This document shows positions 27,118-35,693 of a stretch of 64,000 nt of DNA, piece after piece. The stretch's first letter is position 1, and each line of letters starts with the position of its first letter. The translations under genes and the position numbers were made by a program. The notes under the pieces are model-generated. The model worked only from the letters and a program-made list of their open reading frames with translations, ran no database searches and was not told the origin of the DNA. The DNA is from Flavobacterium ranwuense (GTDB lineage: Bacteria > Bacteroidota > Bacteroidia > Flavobacteriales > Flavobacteriaceae), in NCBI RefSeq assembly GCF_004349315.1, contig NZ_SMLH01000001.1, forward strand, positions 930,001-994,000. The letters are read 5' to 3'.

Positions 27118-27125
27118 TATCTTTG
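27118..27125 (+). promoter_or_regulatory. -7 box of ruvB, giving a nearly leaderless transcript
   Basis: TATCTTTG matches TAnnTTTG and ends four bases before ATG 27130. With the usual spacing, transcription would begin at or within a base or two of the start codon. No TTG -33 element is obvious. Confidence 0.5.
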
Positions 27126-27129
27126 TTAC

Positions 27130-28152
27130 ATGAATGAAAATTTAGACCCAACATCAAACAGTTACAATTCGGAAGAACTTGATCTTGAAAAAAAATTAAG
27201 ACCGCTTTCTTTTGATGATTTTGCGGGACAAGACCAAATATTAGAGAACCTTAAAGTTTTTGTCCAAGCTGCAAATCAACGAAATGAAGCCCTTGATCAC
27301 ACGCTTTTTCATGGTCCTCCCGGTTTAGGAAAAACTACATTGGCTAATATTCTTGCTAATGAACTTCAAGTTGGGATCAAAATTACTTCTGGTCCAGTTT
27401 TAGACAAACCCGGAGATTTAGCAGGATTATTGACTAATCTTGAAGAAAGAGATGTGTTGTTTATTGATGAAATTCATCGTTTGAGTCCTATTGTTGAAGA
27501 ATATTTGTATTCTGCTATGGAGGATTTCAAAATTGATATCATGATTGAATCAGGACCAAATGCAAGAACAGTTCAAATCAATCTAAATCCATTCACATTA
27601 ATTGGAGCCACTACACGTTCCGGCTTATTGACAGCTCCTATGAGAGCTCGTTTTGGAATATCTTCCCGTTTACAATATTATACCACAGAGTTGCTGACCA
27701 CAATCGTGGAAAGAAGTGCGACAATATTTAAAATGCCAATATCAATGGAAGCAGCCATAGAAATTGCAGGCAGAAGTAGGGGGACACCTCGTATCGCTAA
27801 CGCCTTGTTGCGTCGAGTGCGTGATTTTGCCCAGATAAAAGGAAATGGAACGATTGATATAGAAATTGCCCGTTATGCCTTAAAAGCGCTCAATGTTGAT
27901 GCCCATGGTCTGGATGAAATGGACAATAAAATTCTAACCACAATTATCGATAAATTCAAAGGTGGACCAGTTGGGTTGACAACTTTGGCGACAGCCGTAT
28001 CTGAAAGCAGCGAAACAATCGAGGAAGTCTATGAGCCGTTTTTGATTCAGGAAGGATTTATCATGAGAACGCCACGAGGCAGGGAAGTTACTGATAAAGC
28101 CTATAAGCATTTAGGGAAATTAAATACAAACATTCAAGGAGGTTTATTCTAA
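27130..28152 (+). CDS. ruvB: Holliday junction branch migration helicase RuvB
   Basis: 340 residues from ATG 27130 ([20 protein letters not shown]); the frame extends to a TTG at 27109 that overlaps the promoter box and is not used. Walker [10 protein letters not shown] and Walker B LFIDEIHR, sensor and arginine-finger segments [19 protein letters not shown], and a C-terminal winged helix ([20 protein letters not shown]) are all in place. RuvB forms the hexameric motor that drives branch migration with RuvA. It is the usual length. A structured repeat-like sequence follows directly after the stop. Confidence 0.97.
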   Translation: MNENLDPTSNSYNSEELDLEKKLRPLSFDDFAGQDQILENLKVFVQAANQRNEALDHTLFHGPPGLGKTTLANILANELQVGIKITSGPVLDKPGDLAGLLTNLEERDVLFIDEIHRLSPIVEEYLYSAMEDFKIDIMIESGPNARTVQINLNPFTLIGATTRSGLLTAPMRARFGISSRLQYYTTELLTTIVERSATIFKMPISMEAAIEIAGRSRGTPRIANALLRRVRDFAQIKGNGTIDIEIARYALKALNVDAHGLDEMDNKILTTIIDKFKGGPVGLTTLATAVSESSETIEEVYEPFLIQEGFIMRTPRGREVTDKAYKHLGKLNTNIQGGLF

Positions 28153-28160
28153 TTTTTTTA

Positions 28161-28237
28161 GGAGCTATTTCCTGCTATCCGCTATATCCGCGCTGAAAAA
28201 GCGCGGGATGCCGCTGCTATCAGGGCTAGGGAATCCC
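28161..28237. repeat. Structured intergenic element between ruvB and queG (repeat-like)
   Basis: The stretch from GGAGCTATTTCC to GGGAATCCC is GC-richer than its surroundings and contains a perfect hairpin CCGCGCT-GAAAA-AGCGCGG (28188-28206). I recall GAGCTATTTCC...GGGCTAGGG sequences scattered in intergenic spacers of Flavobacterium genomes, but this has not been checked. The queG frame happens to run open through it. Confidence 0.5.
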
Positions 28238-28263
28238 ATTTATTAACTTCTATTTTACTAAGC

Positions 28264-29184
28264 ATTAACCATAAGGCTACATACACGCAATTTATCAAAT
28301 CCGAAGCGCAACGTCTCGGCTTTTTATCTTGTGGAATATCCAAAGCTGGTTTCTTGGAACAAGAAGCACCACGTTTAGAAAACTGGTTGAAGAACAACAG
28401 AAACGGCCAAATGTCCTATATGGAAAATCATTTTGACAAGCGCTTAAATCCAACTTTATTGGTCGATGATGCTAAAAGTGTTGTGTCGCTGTTGCTAAAT
28501 TATTATCCTGAAGAACTACAAAATCAGGATTCTTATAAAATTTCAAAATATGCTTACGGGCAGGATTATCATTTTGTAATTAAAGAAAAACTTAAAGAAT
28601 TTTTATTCTCCATTCAATCAACAATCGGAGATGTTTCTGGACGTGCTTTTGTAGACTCTGCGCCAGTACTCGATAAAGCTTGGGCTGCCAAAAGCGGTTT
28701 AGGCTGGATAGGGAAGAACAGCAATTTACTGACACAAAAAGTAGGTTCTTTTTACTTTATTGCGGAACTCATTATTGATTTGGATTTAGACTACGACAAT
28801 CCTACAACCGATCATTGTGGAACCTGTACTGCCTGCATTGACGCTTGTCCTACGGAGGCAATAGTTGCACCTTATGTGGTTGATGGCAGTAAGTGTATCT
28901 CCTATTTTACGATAGAGTTGAAAGAAAATATTCCTCAAGAGATGAAAGGCAAGTTTGATGACTGGGCTTTTGGATGCGATGTGTGTCAGGATGTTTGTCC
29001 TTGGAATAAGTTTTCAAAAGCACATAATGAACCTCTATTTAACCCCAATCCAGAATTACTTTCCATGTCGAAAAAGGATTGGATAGAAATTACCGAAGAA
29101 ACATTTAAAGCAGTATTTAAAAATTCTTCACTTAAAAGAGCAAAGTTTCAAGGGGTAAAAAGGAATGTTAATTTTCTGGAGTAG
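28264..29184 (+). CDS. queG: Epoxyqueuosine reductase QueG (start codon unclear)
   Basis: The family N-terminus is readable from about 28264 ([20 protein letters not shown], then [20 protein letters not shown]), yet no ATG, GTG or TTG precedes it in frame; the frame is open back to a TAG at 28159-28161. ATT 28264 is given as a provisional start (306 residues). TTG 28354 would remove about 30 conserved residues. Two 4Fe-4S motifs are present: [12 protein letters not shown] and [10 protein letters not shown], as is the cobalamin-binding N-domain with [19 protein letters not shown]. QueG reduces epoxyqueuosine to queuosine in tRNA using cobalamin and two FeS clusters. The repeat-like element upstream may have displaced the original start. 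Confidence 0.9.
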   Translation: MNHKATYTQFIKSEAQRLGFLSCGISKAGFLEQEAPRLENWLKNNRNGQMSYMENHFDKRLNPTLLVDDAKSVVSLLLNYYPEELQNQDSYKISKYAYGQDYHFVIKEKLKEFLFSIQSTIGDVSGRAFVDSAPVLDKAWAAKSGLGWIGKNSNLLTQKVGSFYFIAELIIDLDLDYDNPTTDHCGTCTACIDACPTEAIVAPYVVDGSKCISYFTIELKENIPQEMKGKFDDWAFGCDVCQDVCPWNKFSKAHNEPLFNPNPELLSMSKKDWIEITEETFKAVFKNSSLKRAKFQGVKRNVNFLE

Positions 29185-29209
29185 CATCATATTTAAATAG
29201 TGTTTTAGA

Positions 29210-30241
29210 CTAATGATTCTTTTTCAAAGAAGACTCTCTAACAATTATACTAGTATCTAATTCGATAGTTCTTGGTGTAAAAGGAATTCCTTCTTTATGA
29301 CAATTCATTTCTTCCAGTAGTAACTTAAAAGATTCAATTCCCATTTCATGGCTTGGTTGGTCTACAGTACTTAATTTTGGGGTGAGGACTTGTGACATAA
29401 ACCAATTACTGAAGCCAATTACTGCCACTTGATGTGGAACTTTGATTTGATTGTCGTTGAAATAAGATAAAACTCCTACAGCAACTAAATCTGTTATAGC
29501 AAAGATACCGTCTACATCAGGGTGTTCCTTTATGATTTGCTTTGCAAAATCTCTTCCTTCTTCAAAAGTCACGCTCTCACAAGTATAAACCAATTTTGTG
29601 TCAAAAAGAATGTTGTTTTTTTCTAATGCTTTTTTGTAGCCAATATAACGATCAATAGCATTCTGAGGGTTTAACGGGCCGCGAATGTGTGCGATTTTCT
29701 TGCAACCATTATCTATTAAATGTTGAGTGGCATTAAAGGCTGCTTTTTGGTCATCTATTATTATTTTTGAACATTTGGAAAGCTTTGCAATCTTGTCAAA
29801 CATAACAAAAGGAATATTTCTATTGATTATATCCTTTATATGATCGTCGTTATTTGATTCATTGGATAGTGACATAATAATACCGTCCACTCTTTTGTTT
29901 ATAAGCAATTCTACTTGTTTTTTTTCTAATGCAAGAGTTTCATTGGATTGTAAAATGATAACTAAATAGCCGTTTTTTTCAGCTTCATCGATAATGGCAT
30001 TTACTACATTCGAAAAAAAATGGTGAACTACTTCAGGAATAATTAAACCGATTGTTTTAGACTCTTTAGTTCTTAAATTCACAGCAAAGCTATTGGGAGT
30101 GTAGTGTAATTTTTGGGCAAGGTGAATTACTGCCTGTTTAGTTTTTGCACTAACATCTGGATAATTTTTCAAAGCCTTAGATACAGTAGTTATTGAAATC
30201 CCTAATTTCGTTGCAATTTCTTTAAGAGTAATGTCTTTCAT
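29210..30241 (-). CDS. LacI/GalR-family transcriptional regulator (paralogue 1)
   Basis: 343 residues. N-terminal lac-type HTH with hinge (ITLKEIATKLGISITTVSKA, then LHYTPNSFAVNLRTKESKTI at about 47-67), then a periplasmic-binding-protein-like effector domain (about 62-340) with IGLIIPEVVHHFFSNVV, VDGIIMSLSN and SNWFMSQVLTPKLSTVDQP. It is very similar by eye to the second LacI gene 243 bp upstream, pointing to a tandem duplication. LacI proteins bind short palindromes such as the TCGAAAACGTTTTCGA-like pairs found at three places in this locus, so it probably controls the nearby sugar genes. The effector could be sucrose, fructose or another product; that is not decided by the sequence. Confidence 0.92.
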   Translation of the reverse strand: MKDITLKEIATKLGISITTVSKALKNYPDVSAKTKQAVIHLAQKLHYTPNSFAVNLRTKESKTIGLIIPEVVHHFFSNVVNAIIDEAEKNGYLVIILQSNETLALEKKQVELLINKRVDGIIMSLSNESNNDDHIKDIINRNIPFVMFDKIAKLSKCSKIIIDDQKAAFNATQHLIDNGCKKIAHIRGPLNPQNAIDRYIGYKKALEKNNILFDTKLVYTCESVTFEEGRDFAKQIIKEHPDVDGIFAITDLVAVGVLSYFNDNQIKVPHQVAVIGFSNWFMSQVLTPKLSTVDQPSHEMGIESFKLLLEEMNCHKEGIPFTPRTIELDTSIIVRESSLKKNH

Positions 30242-30284
30242 GAATGGAATTTCTACGTATTTAATTATGAAAAATAGTTTTCTC

Positions 30285-30297
30285 AGAAACGGTTTCT
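30285..30297. promoter_or_regulatory. Palindrome before lacI paralogue 1 (possible operator)
   Basis: AGAAAC-G-GTTTCT is a perfect inverted repeat with one central base, 44 bp upstream of the start codon of the first LacI gene. Its half site differs from the TCGAAAACG operators elsewhere in the locus. It could be an autoregulatory site; support is modest. Confidence 0.35.
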
Positions 30298-30484
30298 CTT
30301 TAAGACTTGATGAGTCTTTATTTTTAATTTATGTTCGTAAAAAAAGGCGATACTTTCATAAATTCTTTTACAAGATATTGATTTTTATCTTATTCCTATT
30401 TTTTTTTACCAAAAAAAACAAATTAATACAGATCAGTTAAATTAAACAAATTGAGGTTTAGTGTTTTATTAAATGATTAAAATT

Positions 30485-31504
30485 TTAAGTTGACTCTCTT
30501 ACAATTATGCTTGTTTCTAATTCAATAGATTGAAAAACTACAGGTGAATTGTTCTTTTTTAAAGTAATTTCATCAAATAAAATAGAAGCGGATTTTCGTC
30601 CAATTTCAAATCCAGGTTGGTCAATTGTTGAAAGTTTAGGACTTATTACACTTGACATAAACCAATTGCTGAACCCAAAAACAGCAATTTGTTTTGGTAT
30701 TGCAATACCCACTTCATTCAAATATTTAATAACTCCTATCGCAACTAAGTCAGTTACTGCAAAAATAGCATCGATTTCCGGATGTGTATCAACTACTTTT
30801 TTAGCATTTTCATAACCATCTTCAAAATCCATGTTGTTGTCACATACAAAAACCAAAGACGAATCATAGCTGATATTATGATCTTCTAATGCTTTTTTGT
30901 AACCTAAAAATCGGTCAATAGAATTTTGGGGTAAATAGGAACCTCTAAAATGTGCAATTTTTTTATATCCTTTTTTTATTAGATAAGAAACGGCATCATA
31001 AGCTGCTTTTTTATCATTTATAGTCACTTTTGAACAATTAACAAGCTTCGCAATTTTATCAAAAAGGACAAGAGGTGTATTGTGAGAAAGAATAGCTTTT
31101 AAATGTTCAAATTCGCCAGTCTCGTTTGATAAAGAGATTAAAATTCCATCGACTCTTTTATTTAATAAAAGATCAATTTGTTTTTTTTCAAGCTCCAATT
31201 TTTCATTTGACTGTAAAAGGATAACCATGTAGTCTCTTTTCTCGGCTTCTTCAAGAACTCCTTCAATTACATTCGAAAAAAAATTATGTATAACGGTAGG
31301 GATTATCAGACCAATTGTTTTGGACTCTTTAGTTCTTAAATTTACTGCAAAACTATTGGGGCTGTAATTCAGCTGATGCGCTAAATCGACAACCGCTTTC
31401 TTTGTTTTTTCACTCACATCTGAATACCCTTTCAACGCTTTTGAAACGGTGGTTATTGAGATTCCGAGTTGCAATGCAATTTCTTTTAGAGTGGGGTTAT
31501 TCAT
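30485..31504 (-). CDS. LacI/GalR-family transcriptional regulator (paralogue 2)
   Basis: 339 residues with the same layout as the neighbouring paralogue: HTH LKEIALQLGISITTVSKALK (residues 5-24), hinge LNYSPNSFAVNLRTKESKTI and an effector domain ending in SNWFMSSVISPKLSTIDQPG. The recognition helix (SITTVSKALKGYSDVSEKTK here, SITTVSKALKNYPDVSAKTK in the other) is nearly identical, so both may read the same operators. The effector pockets differ more, so they may respond to different sugars. It lies between its paralogue and the broken GH13 gene, all on the minus strand, but a very large hairpin separates it from the GH13 gene, so it should be a separate transcript. Confidence 0.92.
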   Translation of the reverse strand: MNNPTLKEIALQLGISITTVSKALKGYSDVSEKTKKAVVDLAHQLNYSPNSFAVNLRTKESKTIGLIIPTVIHNFFSNVIEGVLEEAEKRDYMVILLQSNEKLELEKKQIDLLLNKRVDGILISLSNETGEFEHLKAILSHNTPLVLFDKIAKLVNCSKVTINDKKAAYDAVSYLIKKGYKKIAHFRGSYLPQNSIDRFLGYKKALEDHNISYDSSLVFVCDNNMDFEDGYENAKKVVDTHPEIDAIFAVTDLVAIGVIKYLNEVGIAIPKQIAVFGFSNWFMSSVISPKLSTIDQPGFEIGRKSASILFDEITLKKNNSPVVFQSIELETSIIVREST

Positions 31505-31532
31505 GGTTTGATAACTGGTGGTAAAAGCTAAA

Positions 31533-31598
31533 AAACTGCTTCTTGAAAAACGAATTTACAATTTATTTATTGCAAATTCGTTTTTCAAGAAGCAGTTT
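31533..31598 (-). terminator. Very long hairpin downstream of the GH13 gene
   Basis: A 25-base left arm (31533-31557, starting AAACTGCTTCTTG) is perfectly complementary to 31574-31598; after one mismatch four more pairs (CAAT/ATTG) extend it inward, leaving a 6-base loop. On the minus strand it is followed by a T run, so it can end the GH32-MFS-fructokinase-GH13 operon. It is far longer than ordinary intrinsic terminators. Confidence 0.75.
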
Positions 31599-31642
31599 AA
31601 TTAGGAATCATCCTTTTGATCTAATTTGTTGTTGTTTAATTA

Positions 31643-33388
31643 TTATTTGAGCGCTATAATAATGGCTTCGTAAGGGAGCAAAGTGTTGTTTTTTAATTTT
31701 TTAGTTCTAGCGTAGTTGTCTAAAATTATGATTGATTTGGCAGTGGAAATTCCAATGTTATACGTACTGATTTTGTCAGTAAAATTTAACAACACCAATA
31801 GTTTTTTGCCATCCAGTTCTCTTGTGTAAGCAAATACATTTGGATTTTCTTTGTCTAATAATGTGTATTTTCCATAAACAAGCGTTGGCTCTTTTTTACG
31901 TAATTGTACTAATTTTCTAAAATAATTTAAGACTGAATTTGGATCTTTTTCTTGTGCTTCAAAAGTAATGGTGTCGTAATTTGGGTTTACTTTTAACCAG
32001 GGTGTTCCTGAGGTAAAACCTGCATTTTTAGTTCTGTCCCATTGAAAAGGGGTTCTTCCGTTTTCTCTGGATGTTTGTTTCTGGCCTTCTAGAAAGGTTT
32101 TCAAATCACCACCTCTGTTTTTTAAACCAATGTATTTGTTGCGCGTATCCACATCAGTATAGTCCTCTATCGAATCGAATCGTATACTGTTCATTCCTAA
32201 TTCATCTCCATAATAGTAATATGGAGTTCCTCGCATTGTCATTATAAAGGTAGAAAGCATCTTTGAAGAAATTTCTCGAAATTCAGGGGTGTCATTACCA
32301 AACTTGCTCACCATTCTTGGTTGATCGTGGTTGCCAAGGAAAATGGAAAGCCATCCTTTGTCCTTAAAGGCGGTATCATATCGAGAAAAAATATCTTTGT
32401 ACTTTACAAGACCAAAATCATGTAGATGTTTACCAATATCAACACTTTCAAAATGGTAGGCCATGTTCAATTCTTTGCGCTCGGGATCTACAAAAAGTGA
32501 AGCATCTTCAGGAGAACTTCCGGCACCTTCGGCAACTGTCATGACATCATATTTGCTGAAAACTTCTTTGTTCATTTCTTGTAAATAGTTATGCAAGTTG
32601 GGGCCAACTCCATAGTATTTTATGATGTTTTTTTCATAACCTTTGGGTAATTCTGGCCAAGTGGTATCTTTTGAAGCAAACTGAAAAGCGTCCATTCTAA
32701 AGCCATCAATGCCTTTGTCTAACCAAAATTTCATGATATCATAAACCTCATTTCTAACTTTTGGGTTTTCCCAATTTAAATCGGGTTGTTTCTGTGAAAA
32801 ATAATGAAGGTAATAGGAATTCGTTTGTGCATCATATTTCCAAGCTTCGCTATTCACATCAAAAAAGCTCCATCTATACGGTGGTTTTCTTTTTTCGGCT
32901 GGCCACCAATGGTAATAATCTCTGTATTTATTGTCTCTGGAACTTCTGGATTGTTTGAACCATTCGTGCTCATCACTACTGTGATTCACCACTAAATCCA
33001 TGATGAGTTTAATTTTTCGTTTGTGCATCTCTTCTAACAAAAGATCAAAATCTGCCATTGTTCCAAAATCTTTCATGATTTCACGATAATCGCTGATGTC
33101 ATAACCGTTATCATCATTCGGTGACGTGTAAATGGGATTGAGCCAAACCGCATCTATCCCTAAACTTTTTACATAATCAAGTTTAGAAATGATCCCTTTT
33201 AAATCTCCAACTCCATCGCCATCACTATCTTTGAAACTTCTAGGATATATTTGATAAACAATGGCTTCTTTCTACCAATTTTTTTCTTTTGGAGAATTTT
33301 TTTTCTGAGCTAGTATGGGTTTGCTTGAAAAACAACCCAAAAGAAGGAGCAGTCCAAATGATGTAATTTTTGTGAATTTCAGTTTCAT
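31643..33388 (-). pseudogene. GH13 alpha-glucosidase/alpha-amylase lipoprotein interrupted by an in-frame amber codon
   Basis: The frame starts at ATG 33388 with a lipoprotein signal (MKLKFTKITSFGLLLLLGCF, lipidated Cys19) and continues to 31643 for 581 codons, but codon 39 is TAG (33274-33272): it reads EKNW-stop-KEAIVYQIYPRSF. Related enzymes have a second Trp here (WWKEA), so one G-to-A change turned TGG into TAG. Everything after is intact: DLVVNHSSDEHEW, the nucleophile region GFRMDAFQF, the acid/base region TVAEG and FLGNHDQPR. The family hydrolyses alpha-1,4 or alpha-1,6 glucosides or sucrose-like sugars. Fourth gene of the leftward operon, 4 bp after fructokinase. Translation could restart at an internal ATG (33076), but that would lack the first barrel strands. 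Confidence 0.9.
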
Positions 33389-33392
33389 AAAT

Positions 33393-34325
33393 TTAAATGA
33401 TTGGGGTATTAACCTTAGGAATTTTTTTTATGGGATTCATAAATGCAAGAATTGTTTTGTCTGTTATTTTGGGGTTAGCACCTTCATTTTTTGCTACAAT
33501 TGCACCCAAAGCGCATGCAAATTCTATTGCATATTGTGGCTCATCATTGTTTAACAATTTACTCAGCAACCCCGCCAAAAAGGAATCTCCGGAACCTACA
33601 GTATCTACAACGTCAATTTTATAACCGCTGTTGTAGTACATTTTTCCATCGTAATAGAGTACGGCTCCATGGCTTCCTTTGGTTACACAGATGTGTTTTG
33701 TATTCGTATGCTCAGCGATAAAAAGTATATTTTGTTCTAATGAATGATACGGTGAGTTCAGAAAAGCACTTATTTCATATAATTCCTCATCATTAAATTT
33801 TATGAAATCGGATTGTAGCATTAATCTAATAAGGACTTCTTTGGTGTAAAATGGGGCGCGTAAATTGACGTCGAATATTTTATATTTTGCGTAATTGATT
33901 AATTCCAATAAAGTGTTGAATGAAATTAAATCTCTGCAAGCAAGACTTCCATAAACGAAAGCATCTGCTTTTTTTACTATATTCTCGATTTCCGGATTGC
34001 ATTCTATTTTATCCCAAGCTACAGGAGCATTTATGGTATAGGATGCCGACCCTTTTTCATTTAATGCAACGATAACTTCACCTGTAGAGTAAGCAGGGTC
34101 AATTTGAATGGTGTTAGTAGGGATTCCATTTTTTTTGATAAAGTGCAATAATTCAGAGCCAATTTCATCAGAGCCAATCCGACTTATTATTTGAGCATGT
34201 ACTCCTAACGAAGCCAATCGAAGTGCAACATTCAAGGGGGCTCCGCCAATTTTTTTATGGGTTGGAAAAACATCATACAACACTTCTCCAAAACATACAA
34301 CACTGGGGTTTTTGATATTATTCAT
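33393..34325 (-). CDS. PfkB-family fructokinase (paralogue 1)
   Basis: 310 residues, cytoplasmic. The ribokinase-fold motifs are GEVLYDVFPTHKKIGGAPLN near the N-terminus (sugar site) and DTVGSGDSFLAGLL (anion hole with catalytic Asp247). GGAPLNVALRLASLG and VSRIGSDEIG-like ISRIGSDEIGSELL are typical of fructokinases of Bacteroidota. It should phosphorylate fructose released by the GH32 enzyme and imported by the neighbouring transporter. Its start overlaps the transporter stop by 8 bp and its stop lies 4 bp before the GH13 start, so translation is coupled. Ribokinase or other sugar kinase activity cannot be excluded from sequence alone. Confidence 0.88.
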   Translation of the reverse strand: MNNIKNPSVVCFGEVLYDVFPTHKKIGGAPLNVALRLASLGVHAQIISRIGSDEIGSELLHFIKKNGIPTNTIQIDPAYSTGEVIVALNEKGSASYTINAPVAWDKIECNPEIENIVKKADAFVYGSLACRDLISFNTLLELINYAKYKIFDVNLRAPFYTKEVLIRLMLQSDFIKFNDEELYEISAFLNSPYHSLEQNILFIAEHTNTKHICVTKGSHGAVLYYDGKMYYNSGYKIDVVDTVGSGDSFLAGLLSKLLNNDEPQYAIEFACALGAIVAKNEGANPKITDKTILAFMNPIKKIPKVNTPII

Positions 34326-35649
34326 GGTTAAGCATTTTATGTTCTAGCTCTTCTAGGGATAATCCTTTGGTTTCGGGCATCATAAACAAAACGAATACCA
34401 ATTGTAACACCATCATAAAGGCAAAGAAGGCAAATATTGGCCACGGATTTACTTTGAATAAATCAATAACGACTGGTCCGGCTAACGTAATTAAAGCCGC
34501 GAAAATCCAGTGGATTCCTGTCCCAAAAGATTGGCCATTGGCACGAACATTATTTGGGAATATTTCAGAGATGAAAACCCAAATTACAGCGCCTTGACCA
34601 ATGGCATGAGAGGCTATAAAGAGTAATATGGATACCATTAAAACAATAGCGCCTAAATTAGTGTAAAAGGCTAAAGCAACCATTCCTAAGCTAGCAATGT
34701 ATCCAATAGAACCTATTATCATCAGCTGTTTTCTTCCCAGAACATCTATTAATCGCATGCCAATAATAGTGAATATTAAATTTGTTAATCCAATCAAAAT
34801 AGAATTTAATAAAGATTCTTTCGAGGCTAATCCTGCCATTTCTAAAATTTCGGGGGCATAATATATGATAAAATTGATTCCTGATAATTGATTGAAAAAC
34901 GCCAATAAAAACGCCAGAATTACAGGCCATTTATATTTATTTGAAAAAATAGTTTCTTTCACAGTGCCATCAACAACATCTTTTTTTATTTCATTGAAAT
35001 TCTCTAAAGCTTCTTCTTTGGAGTAAATCATTTCCAGAACCTTTAACCCAGCCGCATCATCTCTCTTTTTTAGGAGTAACCAACGCGGACTGTCTGGAAT
35101 TTGCAATACGATAATACTGTAAATCAATGCAGGTAAAGCAACAATTCCAATCATCCAGCGCCAGTCGTTTATGCCGCCAAAACCTTCGAATAAATAATTA
35201 GAAAAGAACGCAATTAAGATTCCAAATACAATATTAAATTGAAAAAGAGCCACCAGTTTTCCTCTGTTTTTTGCACTGGAAATTTCCGAAATATAAATAG
35301 GAGCCGCTACCGACGAAGCACCCACGCCAATCCCCCCAATAAAACGGAAGAATGAAAATGTATATGGATCAGGTGCAAGTGCTGAACCCAAGGCCGAAAC
35401 TAAAAATAAGATTCCAATCCAAAAAAGTGTCTTTTTTCGGCCTAACTTATCACAGGGAATCCCACCGAATAATGCACCAAAAACCGTTCCCCATAATGCC
35501 ATTGACATGATGAAAATTCCATGAAATAATGGCGTGGTGTGCCATAATTCTTTGATGGGTAGGTTCGCTCCGGATATTACTACGGTGTCAAAGCCAAATA
35601 AAAATCCCGCGACTGCAACGGTAAGTGACCAATTTCGGACGTTATTCAT
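34318..35649 (-). CDS. Sugar porter family MFS transporter (probably hexose/fructose)
   Basis: 443 residues and twelve transmembrane helices with sugar-porter signatures: DKLGRKK after helix 2, IPDSPRWLLLKKRDDA after helix 6, NQLSGINFIIYYAPEI in helix 7, DVLGRKQLMI and MPETKGLSLEELE at the C-terminus. These proteins import monosaccharides through the inner membrane, usually with protons. Position between a secreted GH32 and fructokinase suggests fructose as substrate (inference). It is 44 bp after GH32 and overlaps the fructokinase start. Confidence 0.9.
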   Translation of the reverse strand: MNNVRNWSLTVAVAGFLFGFDTVVISGANLPIKELWHTTPLFHGIFIMSMALWGTVFGALFGGIPCDKLGRKKTLFWIGILFLVSALGSALAPDPYTFSFFRFIGGIGVGASSVAAPIYISEISSAKNRGKLVALFQFNIVFGILIAFFSNYLFEGFGGINDWRWMIGIVALPALIYSIIVLQIPDSPRWLLLKKRDDAAGLKVLEMIYSKEEALENFNEIKKDVVDGTVKETIFSNKYKWPVILAFLLAFFNQLSGINFIIYYAPEILEMAGLASKESLLNSILIGLTNLIFTIIGMRLIDVLGRKQLMIIGSIGYIASLGMVALAFYTNLGAIVLMVSILLFIASHAIGQGAVIWVFISEIFPNNVRANGQSFGTGIHWIFAALITLAGPVVIDLFKVNPWPIFAFFAFMMVLQLVFVLFMMPETKGLSLEELEHKMLNHE

Positions 35650-35693
35650 GTTTTTGGTTATTTTGGTTAGTTTTTAACTTGTGTAAAAAGAAA

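Noticed and set aside
31643..33076. The GH13 gene as an intact 477-residue protein from the internal ATG 33076
   Set aside because: That start lies inside the catalytic barrel; the frame continues upstream to a proper lipoprotein signal with one TAG in between, so it is a broken longer gene.
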